A stretch of 5,511 nt of DNA from an uncultured Prevotella sp. GTDB lineage: Bacteria; Bacteroidota; Bacteroidia; Bacteroidales; Bacteroidaceae. The notes beneath the pieces are model-generated. The model ran no database searches. It worked only from the letters and a program-made list of their open reading frames with translations, and had not been told where the DNA came from. Each line of letters starts with the position of its first letter. The first letter of the stretch is position 1. Of this stretch, positions 1 to 4,836 are shown piece by piece. The position numbers were made by a program, and so were the translations under genes. Location of the stretch: the NCBI GenBank assembly GCA_937889855.1, contig CALBYK010000068.1, positions 1 through 5,511 on the forward strand, given 5' to 3'.

Positions 1-95
1 TCGAATGTCTTCTCGAGCTTTACCACCTTCTTCTCGATGAACTCCTGCAATTTCTCTGTTGCGTCAAAATGGATTGACTGAATCTTAATCTCCAT
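1..95 (-). CDS. hpf: Ribosome hibernation promoting factor (HPF/RaiA family), N-terminal part only
   Basis: Only the first 31 codons lie in the window; the gene runs off the left edge. The visible peptide begins MEIKIQSIHFDATEKLQEFI and continues with a lysine-rich helix (EKKVVKLEK). This matches the first beta strand and first helix of short-form HPF/RaiA proteins, which usually have about 100 residues. Family members bind the decoding centre of the 30S subunit in stationary phase or starvation and silence or dimerise ribosomes. The ATG at 95-93 is chosen because a very strong AAGGAGG ribosome-binding site lies 5 nt upstream. The gene follows xerC on the same strand after 87 bp, an order I recall from Bacteroides genomes. 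No TAnnTTTG promoter is seen in that gap, so cotranscription with xerC is inferred. The family call is fairly secure despite truncation, because both peptide and neighbourhood agree. Confidence 0.82.
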   Translation of the reverse strand, partial: MEIKIQSIHFDATEKLQEFIEKKVVKLEKTF

Positions 96-182
96 AGTGT
101 CCTCCTTTTCTTTTGTTAAGGTTGTACTTATGTTTTTGGTTATGTATATAGCTATGTATACGGCCGCACGACTGTTGCCAGT
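96..182. other. xerC-hpf intergenic region with short direct repeat
   Basis: This 87-bp gap holds the hpf ribosome-binding site and a direct repeat TATGTATA at 141-148 and 153-160, with a 12-bp period. No TAnnTTTG promoter or terminator is recognised on the minus strand, so the gap is read as an untranslated spacer inside an xerC-hpf transcript. Confidence 0.4.
101..107 (-). promoter_or_regulatory. Strong Shine-Dalgarno sequence of hpf
   Basis: On the minus strand this reads AAGGAGG, followed by the 5-nt spacer ACACT and the hpf ATG. It is a near-perfect anti-Shine-Dalgarno complement at standard spacing. The six other start codons in the window have A-rich or unremarkable leaders with no such motif, as is usual in Bacteroidota. 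The site fixes the hpf start and suggests that its translation is controlled differently from its neighbours. Confidence 0.85.
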
Positions 183-1070
183 CTACTCCCTTGGGTGGGC
201 CTTGCTATATTCTTGTTTTAACTGTTCGAATGTTGTGTGTGTGTATATCTCGGTTGTCGAGAGACTCGCATGTCCAAGCAGCTTCTGCACACTCTCAAGG
301 TCGGCCCCGTTGTTGAGCAAGGCCGTCGCGAAAGAGTGCCTCAGCACGTGCGGCGAGCGCTTCTTTAGATTGCCAACAGCCGAGAGCATCTGCTTCACGA
401 CCATTCGCACCTGCGATGTGCTCATACGGCAGCCCTTGTCGCTGTGCAGGAAGGCGCCGTCGCCCTGCTCCCGTGGCTGCGCGCCACGCATTTGCATATA
501 TTTCTGCATTTGGACGGCAAGCTCTTCTCCGAAAGGCACCACCCGCTGCTTGTCGCCTTTTCCGGTCACACGAAGTTCCCGCTCGGCAAAGTCGATGGAC
601 GAGTCGTCGAGTCCTACAAGCTCCGACACACGGAGTCCCGTTTCATAGAGCGCCATTAATATAGTACGCGCGCGCACACTTTTATAATCGTCGTCCCATT
701 CATCGTTGTCGATAAGCTTGTCCATATCTTCCTCACCCACAAACTGTGGCAGGCTACGGCGCTTCTTCGGCGCGTGCAGTGCGTGCGCCGGGTCATGCTC
801 CACAAGGTTGCGCGAGATGGCATAGCGGTACATGGTCTTCAGCGCGCTGAGCCTCCGGCTTATTGAGGCAGCACTGTTGCCGCGATCCATCATCTCCTCG
901 AGCCAGCCGCGGATAGTGTCGGTGTCTGCCGTGTCGAACGTGATGCCTTCGTCGAGCTGCTTGAGGTATTGCCCGAAAGCTGCTATATCCCGGCGATAGC
1001 CGTCGACAGTACATTCAGAGCGGTTGCGCTCATAGCGCAGATAGTCCATAAAGTCACCTACATTCAACAT
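183..1070 (-). CDS. xerC: Tyrosine recombinase, XerC/XerD type
   Basis: A 295-residue site-specific tyrosine recombinase, the usual length for Xer proteins. The N-terminal SAM-like core-binding domain covers about residues 3-90 (FMDYLRYERNRSECTVDGY) and the catalytic domain about 108-285. All catalytic residues are present: Arg147 in TGLRVSEL, Lys171 in VTGKGDKQR, His241 and Arg244 in HVLRH, His267 in LLGH, and the nucleophile Tyr276 in IYTH. Family members resolve chromosome dimers at dif during division, normally as an XerC/XerD heterotetramer with FtsK. Here the partner is not in the window. The ATG at 1070 is preferred over an in-frame ATG at 1106: homologues begin near this point, and a promoter with -7 box at 1103-1096 would put 1106 upstream of the transcript. 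The stop is TAG. The setting next to hpf, without phage genes or att repeats, argues for a housekeeping Xer rather than an integrase. XerC versus XerD cannot be settled from this sequence alone. Confidence 0.93.
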   Translation of the reverse strand: MLNVGDFMDYLRYERNRSECTVDGYRRDIAAFGQYLKQLDEGITFDTADTDTIRGWLEEMMDRGNSAASISRRLSALKTMYRYAISRNLVEHDPAHALHAPKKRRSLPQFVGEEDMDKLIDNDEWDDDYKSVRARTILMALYETGLRVSELVGLDDSSIDFAERELRVTGKGDKQRVVPFGEELAVQMQKYMQMRGAQPREQGDGAFLHSDKGCRMSTSQVRMVVKQMLSAVGNLKKRSPHVLRHSFATALLNNGADLESVQKLLGHASLSTTEIYTHTTFEQLKQEYSKAHPRE

Positions 1071-1095
1071 TGCGTCGCTTTTGATTATTCGCCAA

Positions 1096-1127
1096 CGAAT
1101 GTACATATTTTATTTCAATCTGCCAAA
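1096..1127 (-). promoter_or_regulatory. Bacteroidota-type promoter for xerC (and probably hpf)
   Basis: Read on the minus strand, a -33 TTTG (1127-1124) is followed after exactly 20 nt by TACATTCG (1103-1096). The latter matches the -7 consensus TAnnTTTG with one mismatch. The transcript would begin near 1090, leaving a leader of about 20 nt before the ATG at 1070. The box lies in the 128-bp gap between the NUDIX gene and xerC. No convincing terminator of the NUDIX gene is seen there, so read-through from upstream is also possible. Confidence 0.6.
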
Positions 1128-1198
1128 CAATCCGGCCACTATTTTACTTTTTTTGCATTTCCCGAGCATACAGTCCCTTAAACAGCCACAATTCCTCG

Positions 1199-1750
1199 TC
1201 ACTGTTGGGCTTCCTCTGCTGACGTGAACCGATTTTGACGTTCAAGAAACTTTATAAGTCCCCAGCGCACAGAGCGCAGTCCGAACTGCTCTGTGTGTAT
1301 GTCGTCAGGCGACAGCCACATGCACTCGGCCGCATCGTCTCCGGCAACCGCCACCGTACTGTCATCTACCTCACACAGATAGAACATGTCGAGAGTGTGT
1401 ATGTCTATGCCACTATAGCGATAGACATTGGGCAGGGAGAAGAGATACGTCGAAGCCGTGACCTTGAGCCCGGTCTCTTCCATCACCTCACGCGCCACGC
1501 CTTCCTCAGAAGTTTCGCCTATCTGCGTGAATCCTCCAGGCAGGTCTAGCGTGCCCTTTGCCGGCTCATGCTTGCGGCGTTCCACCAATATATCCCCGTT
1601 TTTGTTGACTATAATGGCGACGTTTGACGCGCTCGGGTTCATGAAATACTCGAAGCCGCAGTTCTCACACTTCTTGCTTGAGGCTCCGTTTGCCACGAAA
1701 TGATGGCTGCCGCACATTGGGCAATACTCAAATTTCTCTAATGGATGCAT
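1199..1750 (-). CDS. NUDIX hydrolase with N-terminal zinc ribbon
   Basis: A 183-residue protein. An N-terminal zinc ribbon has four cysteines, C10-x2-C13 and C28-x2-C31 (CPMCG ... CENCG), resembling the ribbon of NADH pyrophosphatases. A NUDIX domain follows at about residues 42-170, with a complete NUDIX box at 73-95 fitting Gx5Ex7REUxEExGU (ending REVMEETGL). These glutamates coordinate Mg2+ for hydrolysis of a nucleoside diphosphate linked to another group X. The SQPWPFP motif diagnostic of NudC-type NADH/RNA-decapping enzymes is absent; SLPNVY stands near that place. NADH is therefore not assured as substrate, and ADP-ribose, NDP-sugars or oxidised nucleotides are equally possible. No signal peptide is seen, so it is cytoplasmic. 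It starts 52 bp downstream of the minus-strand esterase gene with no clear promoter of its own, so it may share that transcript. The start at 1750 has an A-rich leader without a Shine-Dalgarno. Family call is secure; substrate unknown. Confidence 0.92.
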   Translation of the reverse strand: MHPLEKFEYCPMCGSHHFVANGASSKKCENCGFEYFMNPSASNVAIIVNKNGDILVERRKHEPAKGTLDLPGGFTQIGETSEEGVAREVMEETGLKVTASTYLFSLPNVYRYSGIDIHTLDMFYLCEVDDSTVAVAGDDAAECMWLSPDDIHTEQFGLRSVRWGLIKFLERQNRFTSAEEAQQ

Positions 1751-1802
1751 TTTTATGTAATTTGGTCAAGTAAGCTTTTTTCCGACGCTGATGTCCTACG
1801 TG

Positions 1803-3221
1803 TCATTCCGTACGGAAGGGCAGCAGCGGTAGTCCGCCCTGATTGCGCGCGTTGCCGAGCTCGAAGTTCTTGAAGCAGTAGCGCACGACTGTCGGCTTGT
1901 GTACCTTCGGAGATGTAACTACTATGCCGTCATGCCAGTCGTAGCGCGCGGCTGCCGGATAGAACTTGCCGTCCTCCCCGGCAATCTCGAAGCCTGTGAT
2001 GCCGTAAAGCGGATATATGCCGGTCTCGGTGTTGCGAAGCTTTATTGTAGCCTCGGCACCGCTCACCGTCATGCTGTCAAAACATGGGTTCTTGTAGATA
2101 AGTCCCTTCACGCCGTATGTCTCCGACAGGGCATAGTAGGCGAGGCGCTCGCCCACCTTGCGCTTCTGCGAAGGGTGTATCTGCTTGAGCTCGCTCATGT
2201 AGGCGCCGTCGTTATTGCCCACAAAGCCGCAGTTGGGTATGCGCGTGGAGGCAATGTATTGCTGCTCGCGGAGAAGGGCAGCACCGGTGCCCGCGGCGTT
2301 GTCATACCAGTATGGGGCGATCTCCACAAAATAGAACGGGATGTCGCCTTCTCCGAAGGCGCGCCGCCACTGTGCCACGAGCAGCTCGAGCCGGCGGGCA
2401 TAGTCGCCGGTGTGATAGCCCACGTTGGAGCACCCCTGATAGTAGATTATGCCCTTGACGGTGAACTTTGTTATCGGGGCAAAGGTGCCGTTGCCCCATA
2501 CAAGCGGCCGATAATAGTCGGTACCTATTTTATATATAGATACGGAGTCTGTTTTCTCGTCGGTGTTTTTCTTAAGGTTGTCGCGGTCGAGCCACGACTC
2601 CACACGTGAGCCGCCCTTATTGGCCTCTATCAAGCCTACGGGCACATCAAGCATGTCCTCAAGAGTGCGCCCGAAGAAATATCCAGTTGCCGAAGCCCAC
2701 TGCACGGTTTCCGGTGACACGACATTCCATTTGGTGGCGGCGTCCTGCTGCGGCTTCATGGCCATGCGTGCGGGAATCTTGGCATAGCGTATGGCGGAGC
2801 GCTTGCGGGCGTCAACCACGACGTCGTTGTAGCCCTCAACCGGGCAGCCCCAAAATCCTCGCACAGGCATCTCCATGTTCGACTGGCCGGCACACACCCA
2901 CACTTCTCCTGACAGGACATTGCCCACCGTGGTTTTGTCGCCATCGTCAAAAGTTATTGACAGCGGAGCGTATCCTGCCCTTGGCGTGCGCACGCGCACC
3001 TCCCAGGAGCCGTCCCTGGCAGTCTTGGCGGCAACGGGAGTGGAACTCCACGAAACCGTGACCTTCACCGTCTTGCCTGGAGCAGCCCATCCCCAGAGGC
3101 GCACATCGGTGCCGCTCTGCAAAACCATATTGTCGGCTATGAGGTGTGGCAGCCTCACCTTTGCCTGCGCGCCGTATATAACGGCAGAAGCCAACATCAT
3201 CATTAAAATTCGTTTATCCAT
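1803..3221 (-). CDS. Secreted sialate O-acetylesterase-like SGNH hydrolase
   Basis: A 472-residue exported enzyme. Residues 1-20 form a signal peptide (MDKR, hydrophobic core, then GAQA) with likely cleavage before Lys21. A beta-rich N-terminal region with the family phrase LIADNMVLQ and LWGWAAPGKTV (27-52) precedes the SASA/SGNH esterase domain. Ser114 in GQSNMEMP (112-119) is the predicted nucleophile. The oxyanion/asparagine block is YYQGCSN (260-266), and the catalytic His349 lies in QIHPSQKRKVGERLA. A C-terminal beta-rich part runs from about residue 371. Family members remove O-acetyl groups from sialic acids or from xylan-like and other plant glycans, in the periplasm or outside. Two family positions differ: Cys264 where many members have Glu (WYQGESN), and Gln347 where many have Asp (DIHP). 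The gene is divergent from another secreted esterase and the first of a possible pair with the NUDIX gene. Family call is strong; acetyl-xylan versus sialate preference cannot be read from sequence. Confidence 0.9.
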   Translation of the reverse strand: MDKRILMMMLASAVIYGAQAKVRLPHLIADNMVLQSGTDVRLWGWAAPGKTVKVTVSWSSTPVAAKTARDGSWEVRVRTPRAGYAPLSITFDDGDKTTVGNVLSGEVWVCAGQSNMEMPVRGFWGCPVEGYNDVVVDARKRSAIRYAKIPARMAMKPQQDAATKWNVVSPETVQWASATGYFFGRTLEDMLDVPVGLIEANKGGSRVESWLDRDNLKKNTDEKTDSVSIYKIGTDYYRPLVWGNGTFAPITKFTVKGIIYYQGCSNVGYHTGDYARRLELLVAQWRRAFGEGDIPFYFVEIAPYWYDNAAGTGAALLREQQYIASTRIPNCGFVGNNDGAYMSELKQIHPSQKRKVGERLAYYALSETYGVKGLIYKNPCFDSMTVSGAEATIKLRNTETGIYPLYGITGFEIAGEDGKFYPAAARYDWHDGIVVTSPKVHKPTVVRYCFKNFELGNARNQGGLPLLPFRTE

Positions 3222-3242
3222 ACTGTTGATGTTGAAAAAACT

Positions 3243-3274
3243 GATGCAATATTACGAAAAAAAGGTTACCTTTG
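3243..3274 (+). promoter_or_regulatory. Promoter of the alpha/beta hydrolase gene
   Basis: TACCTTTG at 3267-3274 is a perfect match to the Bacteroidota -7 consensus TAnnTTTG. The -33 position 20 nt upstream (3243-3246, GATG) is poor, so the promoter may depend on an activator or on the -7 box alone. Transcription would begin near 3281, about 18 nt before the ATG at 3299. The box sits in the palindrome AAAGGT-T-ACCTTT (3261-3273), which could also be an operator half-site pair. Confidence 0.62.
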
Positions 3275-3278
3275 CAAA
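3247..3278 (-). promoter_or_regulatory. Promoter of the SGNH esterase gene
   Basis: On the minus strand, TTTG (3278-3275) is followed after exactly 20 nt by TAATATTG (3254-3247), one mismatch from the -7 consensus TAnnTTTG. The start site would fall near 3240, leaving a leader of roughly 20 nt before the ATG at 3221. The whole element overlaps the oppositely directed promoter of the 3299-4120 gene. Confidence 0.62.
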
Positions 3279-3298
3279 TAATAAAACAAGAAACAACG

Positions 3299-4120
3299 AT
3301 GAAAAAAACAAATCTTATCCTTTCACTCTTATTTTGCCTCCTGGCATTACCCTCATTGGCACAACGCACATTCGACATAAACCTATGGCAAGCCAAGGCT
3401 CCAAACAAGAACGGACTGCAGGACACCGCATACATCAAGGTGTTCCTTCCCGACGAGAAGCGCGCCACGGGCCGCGCTGTGGTGATATGTCCTGGCGGCG
3501 GCTATGCTCATCTGGCAATGGGGCATGAGGGTACCGACTGGGCACCATTTTTCAATAATATGGGCATTGCTGCCATCGTGCTCCACTACCGTATGCCCAA
3601 CGGCAACGCCAAGGTGCCGGTGAGCGATGCCGAGGAGGCTATGCGCACCGTGCGGCGCAACTCCCGGGCATGGCACATCAACACGGAGGACGTAGGCATC
3701 ATGGGCTCGTCGGCAGGCGGCCACCTTGCCTCTACCATAGCCACACAGTCAAAGGACGACGCCAAACCCAACTTCCAGATTCTCTTCTATCCCGTCATCA
3801 CGATGATGCAGGGCTACACCCACCAAGGGTCGCACGACAATCTGCTCGGCAAGGACGCCCACAAGAAGGACGAGCAGAAGTACTGCTCTGACCTCCAGGT
3901 TACACGCACCACCCCACGCGCGTGCATACTCCTTTCCGACGACGACCATACGGTATTGCCCATAAACGGCGTCAACTACTACAGCGAGCTCTACCGTCAT
4001 GACGTGCCTGCCTCTCTCCACATCTATCCAAGCGGCGGACACGGATGGGGCATGAGTCCCTCATTCCGCTATCATGCCGAGATGCGAATGGACCTGAAGG
4101 CCTGGCTTGAGAGTTTCTGA
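3299..4120 (+). CDS. Secreted alpha/beta hydrolase, probable acetyl(xylan) esterase
   Basis: A 273-residue exported hydrolase. The signal peptide spans about residues 1-21 (MKKTN, hydrophobic stretch, LPSLA before Gln22). The Cys at 13 lies in the hydrophobic core and lacks a proper lipobox, so a lipoprotein is unlikely. The alpha/beta hydrolase domain has an oxyanion-loop motif CPGGGYAHLA (64-73), the nucleophile elbow GSSAG (136-140, Ser138), an acidic triad member in LSDDDHTV (one of Asp214-216, most likely 216) and His248 in SGGHGWG. All catalytic residues are therefore present. This is the small BD-FAE/acetyl esterase group often annotated as acetylxylan esterase or endo-xylanase-like; the xylanase name is not supported by anything seen here. 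The start at 3299 is chosen over an in-frame ATG at 3272, which lies within the promoter -7 box and would spoil the signal peptide. It is divergent from the SGNH esterase gene, which suggests joint deacetylation of a glycan (inference). Substrate is not proven. Confidence 0.9.
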   Translation: MKKTNLILSLLFCLLALPSLAQRTFDINLWQAKAPNKNGLQDTAYIKVFLPDEKRATGRAVVICPGGGYAHLAMGHEGTDWAPFFNNMGIAAIVLHYRMPNGNAKVPVSDAEEAMRTVRRNSRAWHINTEDVGIMGSSAGGHLASTIATQSKDDAKPNFQILFYPVITMMQGYTHQGSHDNLLGKDAHKKDEQKYCSDLQVTRTTPRACILLSDDDHTVLPINGVNYYSELYRHDVPASLHIYPSGGHGWGMSPSFRYHAEMRMDLKAWLESF

Positions 4121-4147
4121 CAATTACCGTCTGCCACAACGACAAAG

Positions 4148-4197
4148 AAAAAAAACGCTGTCGGACAACGGTGGCCTTACAACCGTTGCCCGACAGC
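4148..4197 (-). terminator. Intrinsic terminator of the VanZ-like gene
   Basis: GCTGTCGG (4157-4164) pairs with CCGACAGC (4190-4197), and CAACGGT (4166-4172) pairs with ACCGTTG (4182-4188). This gives a 15-bp stem with a single A/C mismatch (4165/4189) and a 9-nt loop. Read on the minus strand, the hairpin is followed, after one G, by eight Ts (4155-4148). That makes a classical rho-independent terminator for transcripts coming from 4700 leftwards. It lies about 80 nt past the VanZ-like stop codon. On the plus strand no T-tract follows, so it is not a canonical terminator for the convergent esterase gene. Confidence 0.88.
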
Positions 4198-4246
4198 CCT
4201 GCCGCCAAGCCATTGTAGCGGCACTACGTAAGCCTGACGGCGCAAG

Positions 4247-4271
4247 TGCATGAAAAAACTTCGTTTTTGCA
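4247..4271. other. Small A/T-armed hairpin in the convergent intergenic region
   Basis: AAAAAC (4254-4259) and GTTTTT (4263-4268) flank a TTC loop; with a bulge, TGC (4247-4249) can pair with GCA (4269-4271). The stem is short and AT-rich. It lies just past the VanZ-like stop codon and could act as a weak terminator for the plus-strand esterase, whose T-rich arm it would follow, or as an mRNA 3' stabiliser. Function is uncertain. Confidence 0.3.
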
Positions 4272-4277
4272 TTGCCC

Positions 4278-4700
4278 TTATTTCCTATTCAGCCACAGCA
4301 CGGCCATTGCCCCCAGGGCAGCCAGCGTCACTCCGATGGAGTTGGCGACGAAGTCGAGCCAATCGCCGGAGCGTCTTCCGCCTGTGCATGTGGTCTGAAG
4401 AACCTCAATCAGTCCGCTCATCACTACCGGGGCGAGCCATGCAAGCACAAACAGCCTGCATTTGTTTATTTCATACCGCCAGCCACCACCAATGTCGCAT
4501 TTTCGGCGATGACGGCGCAGATACTCGTACCATATCGTGCCGCACGTGCCGAGGTACATTGTCGTGTGCACCCACTTGTCAATGAGCGTCACATTGTCGA
4601 GAGGCGTGCGGGGCACAGACATGAAACACAATATCCATATCACAAGGATATAGAAGCACGATACGGGATACGACCTCAAGAGATGGCGAATGTATGACAT
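4278..4700 (-). CDS. VanZ-like family membrane protein
   Basis: A 140-residue integral membrane protein with about four transmembrane segments, near residues 13-29, 45-58, 83-101 and 117-137. The VanZ-family signature is clear: LIDKWVHTTMYLGTC (39-53), then GLIEVLQ (96-102) followed by GGRRSGDWLDFVANSIG (107-123). These contain the conserved Asp/His, Glu-x2-Gln, Arg-x-x-Asp and Asn-x-x-Gly residues. A basic cytoplasmic or loop segment (LRRHRRKC) lies at 61-68. VanZ itself gives low-level teicoplanin resistance, but most chromosomal homologues, including short ones like this, have no known role; resistance should not be inferred. No van cluster genes are near. It is transcribed alone, with its own promoter at 4740-4733 and terminator at 4197-4148. 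The ATG at 4700 follows an A-rich leader (AAATAAAAGT) without a Shine-Dalgarno. Confidence 0.88.
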   Translation of the reverse strand: MSYIRHLLRSYPVSCFYILVIWILCFMSVPRTPLDNVTLIDKWVHTTMYLGTCGTIWYEYLRRHRRKCDIGGGWRYEINKCRLFVLAWLAPVVMSGLIEVLQTTCTGGRRSGDWLDFVANSIGVTLAALGAMAVLWLNRK

Positions 4701-4732
4701 ACTTTTATTTAACGATTTTGATTTACAACCTG

Positions 4733-4740
4733 CAAAGTTA
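4733..4740 (-). promoter_or_regulatory. -7 promoter element of the VanZ-like gene
   Basis: On the minus strand this reads TAACTTTG, a perfect TAnnTTTG match. The -33 region is not a good TTTG; the nearest resemblance is ATTG at 4760-4757 with a short 16-nt spacing. The start site would be near 4726, about 25 nt before the ATG at 4700. Confidence 0.6.
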
Positions 4741-4787
4741 TAAAAATTTTTACTTACAATTCATATTAAATTATCATAATTATTTTA

Positions 4788-4795
4788 TAATTTTG
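4788..4795 (+). promoter_or_regulatory. -7 promoter element of the symporter gene
   Basis: TAATTTTG is a perfect TAnnTTTG match. No TTTG is found 19-21 nt upstream, where the sequence is pure A/T (around 4763-4768). Transcription would begin near 4802, giving a leader of about 35 nt before the ATG at 4837. The element is part of a 15-bp inverted repeat shared with the VanZ-like promoter. Confidence 0.6.
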
Positions 4796-4836
4796 CACAC
4801 TCTAAAGGTAAGAAGTTATAAATCAGAACAAACAAG

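Larger units (their letters stand above)
4731..4797. repeat. Imperfect 15-bp inverted repeat containing both divergent -7 boxes
   Basis: TTTTATAATTTTGCA at 4783-4797 matches the reverse complement of 4731-4745 (TTTTATAACTTTGCA) at 14 of 15 positions, separated by 37 bp of A/T-rich DNA. The arms hold the outward-facing -7 boxes of the symporter and VanZ-like genes. Smaller palindromes lie inside: TAAAAATTTTTA (4741-4752) and AAATTAT/ATAATTT (4768-4774/4787-4793). Some of this symmetry is expected from base composition and promoter consensus alone. Confidence 0.7.

Noticed and set aside
141..160. TATGTATA direct repeat as a regulatory element or att site
   Set aside because: It is only 8 bp, AT-rich and two copies long; nothing else supports a function.
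97..648. A 183-codon plus-strand open frame opposite xerC, starting in the hpf leader
   Set aside because: The peptide is Ser/Cys/Arg-rich without family features, and the opposite strand encodes a recombinase with every catalytic residue intact.
183..1070. The tyrosine recombinase as the integrase of a mobile element
   Set aside because: Size and sequence fit housekeeping Xer, it sits beside hpf, and no att-like repeats, tRNA target or cargo genes are seen.
1751..1802. TACTTGAC upstream of the NUDIX gene as a -7 promoter box
   Set aside because: It differs from TAnnTTTG at too many conserved positions and has no matching -33 box; cotranscription with the esterase gene is as likely.
1899..2609. 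A 236-codon plus-strand open frame inside the SGNH esterase gene
   Set aside because: It is antisense to a well-supported enzyme gene, has no recognisable domain and no promoter, and long antisense frames are common in GC-rich coding DNA.
3272..3298. Nine-residue N-terminal extension of the alpha/beta hydrolase
   Set aside because: The upstream ATG overlaps the -7 promoter box, and the downstream ATG gives a clean signal peptide (MKKTN plus hydrophobic core).
2875..3528. A 217-codon plus-strand frame crossing the esterase divergent region
   Set aside because: It spans both promoters and two genuine gene starts in other frames; its product has no recognisable features.
4278..4700. Glycopeptide resistance gene vanZ
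   Set aside because: Only the broad VanZ-like family is supported; there is no vanRSHAX context, and most chromosomal homologues have no shown resistance role.
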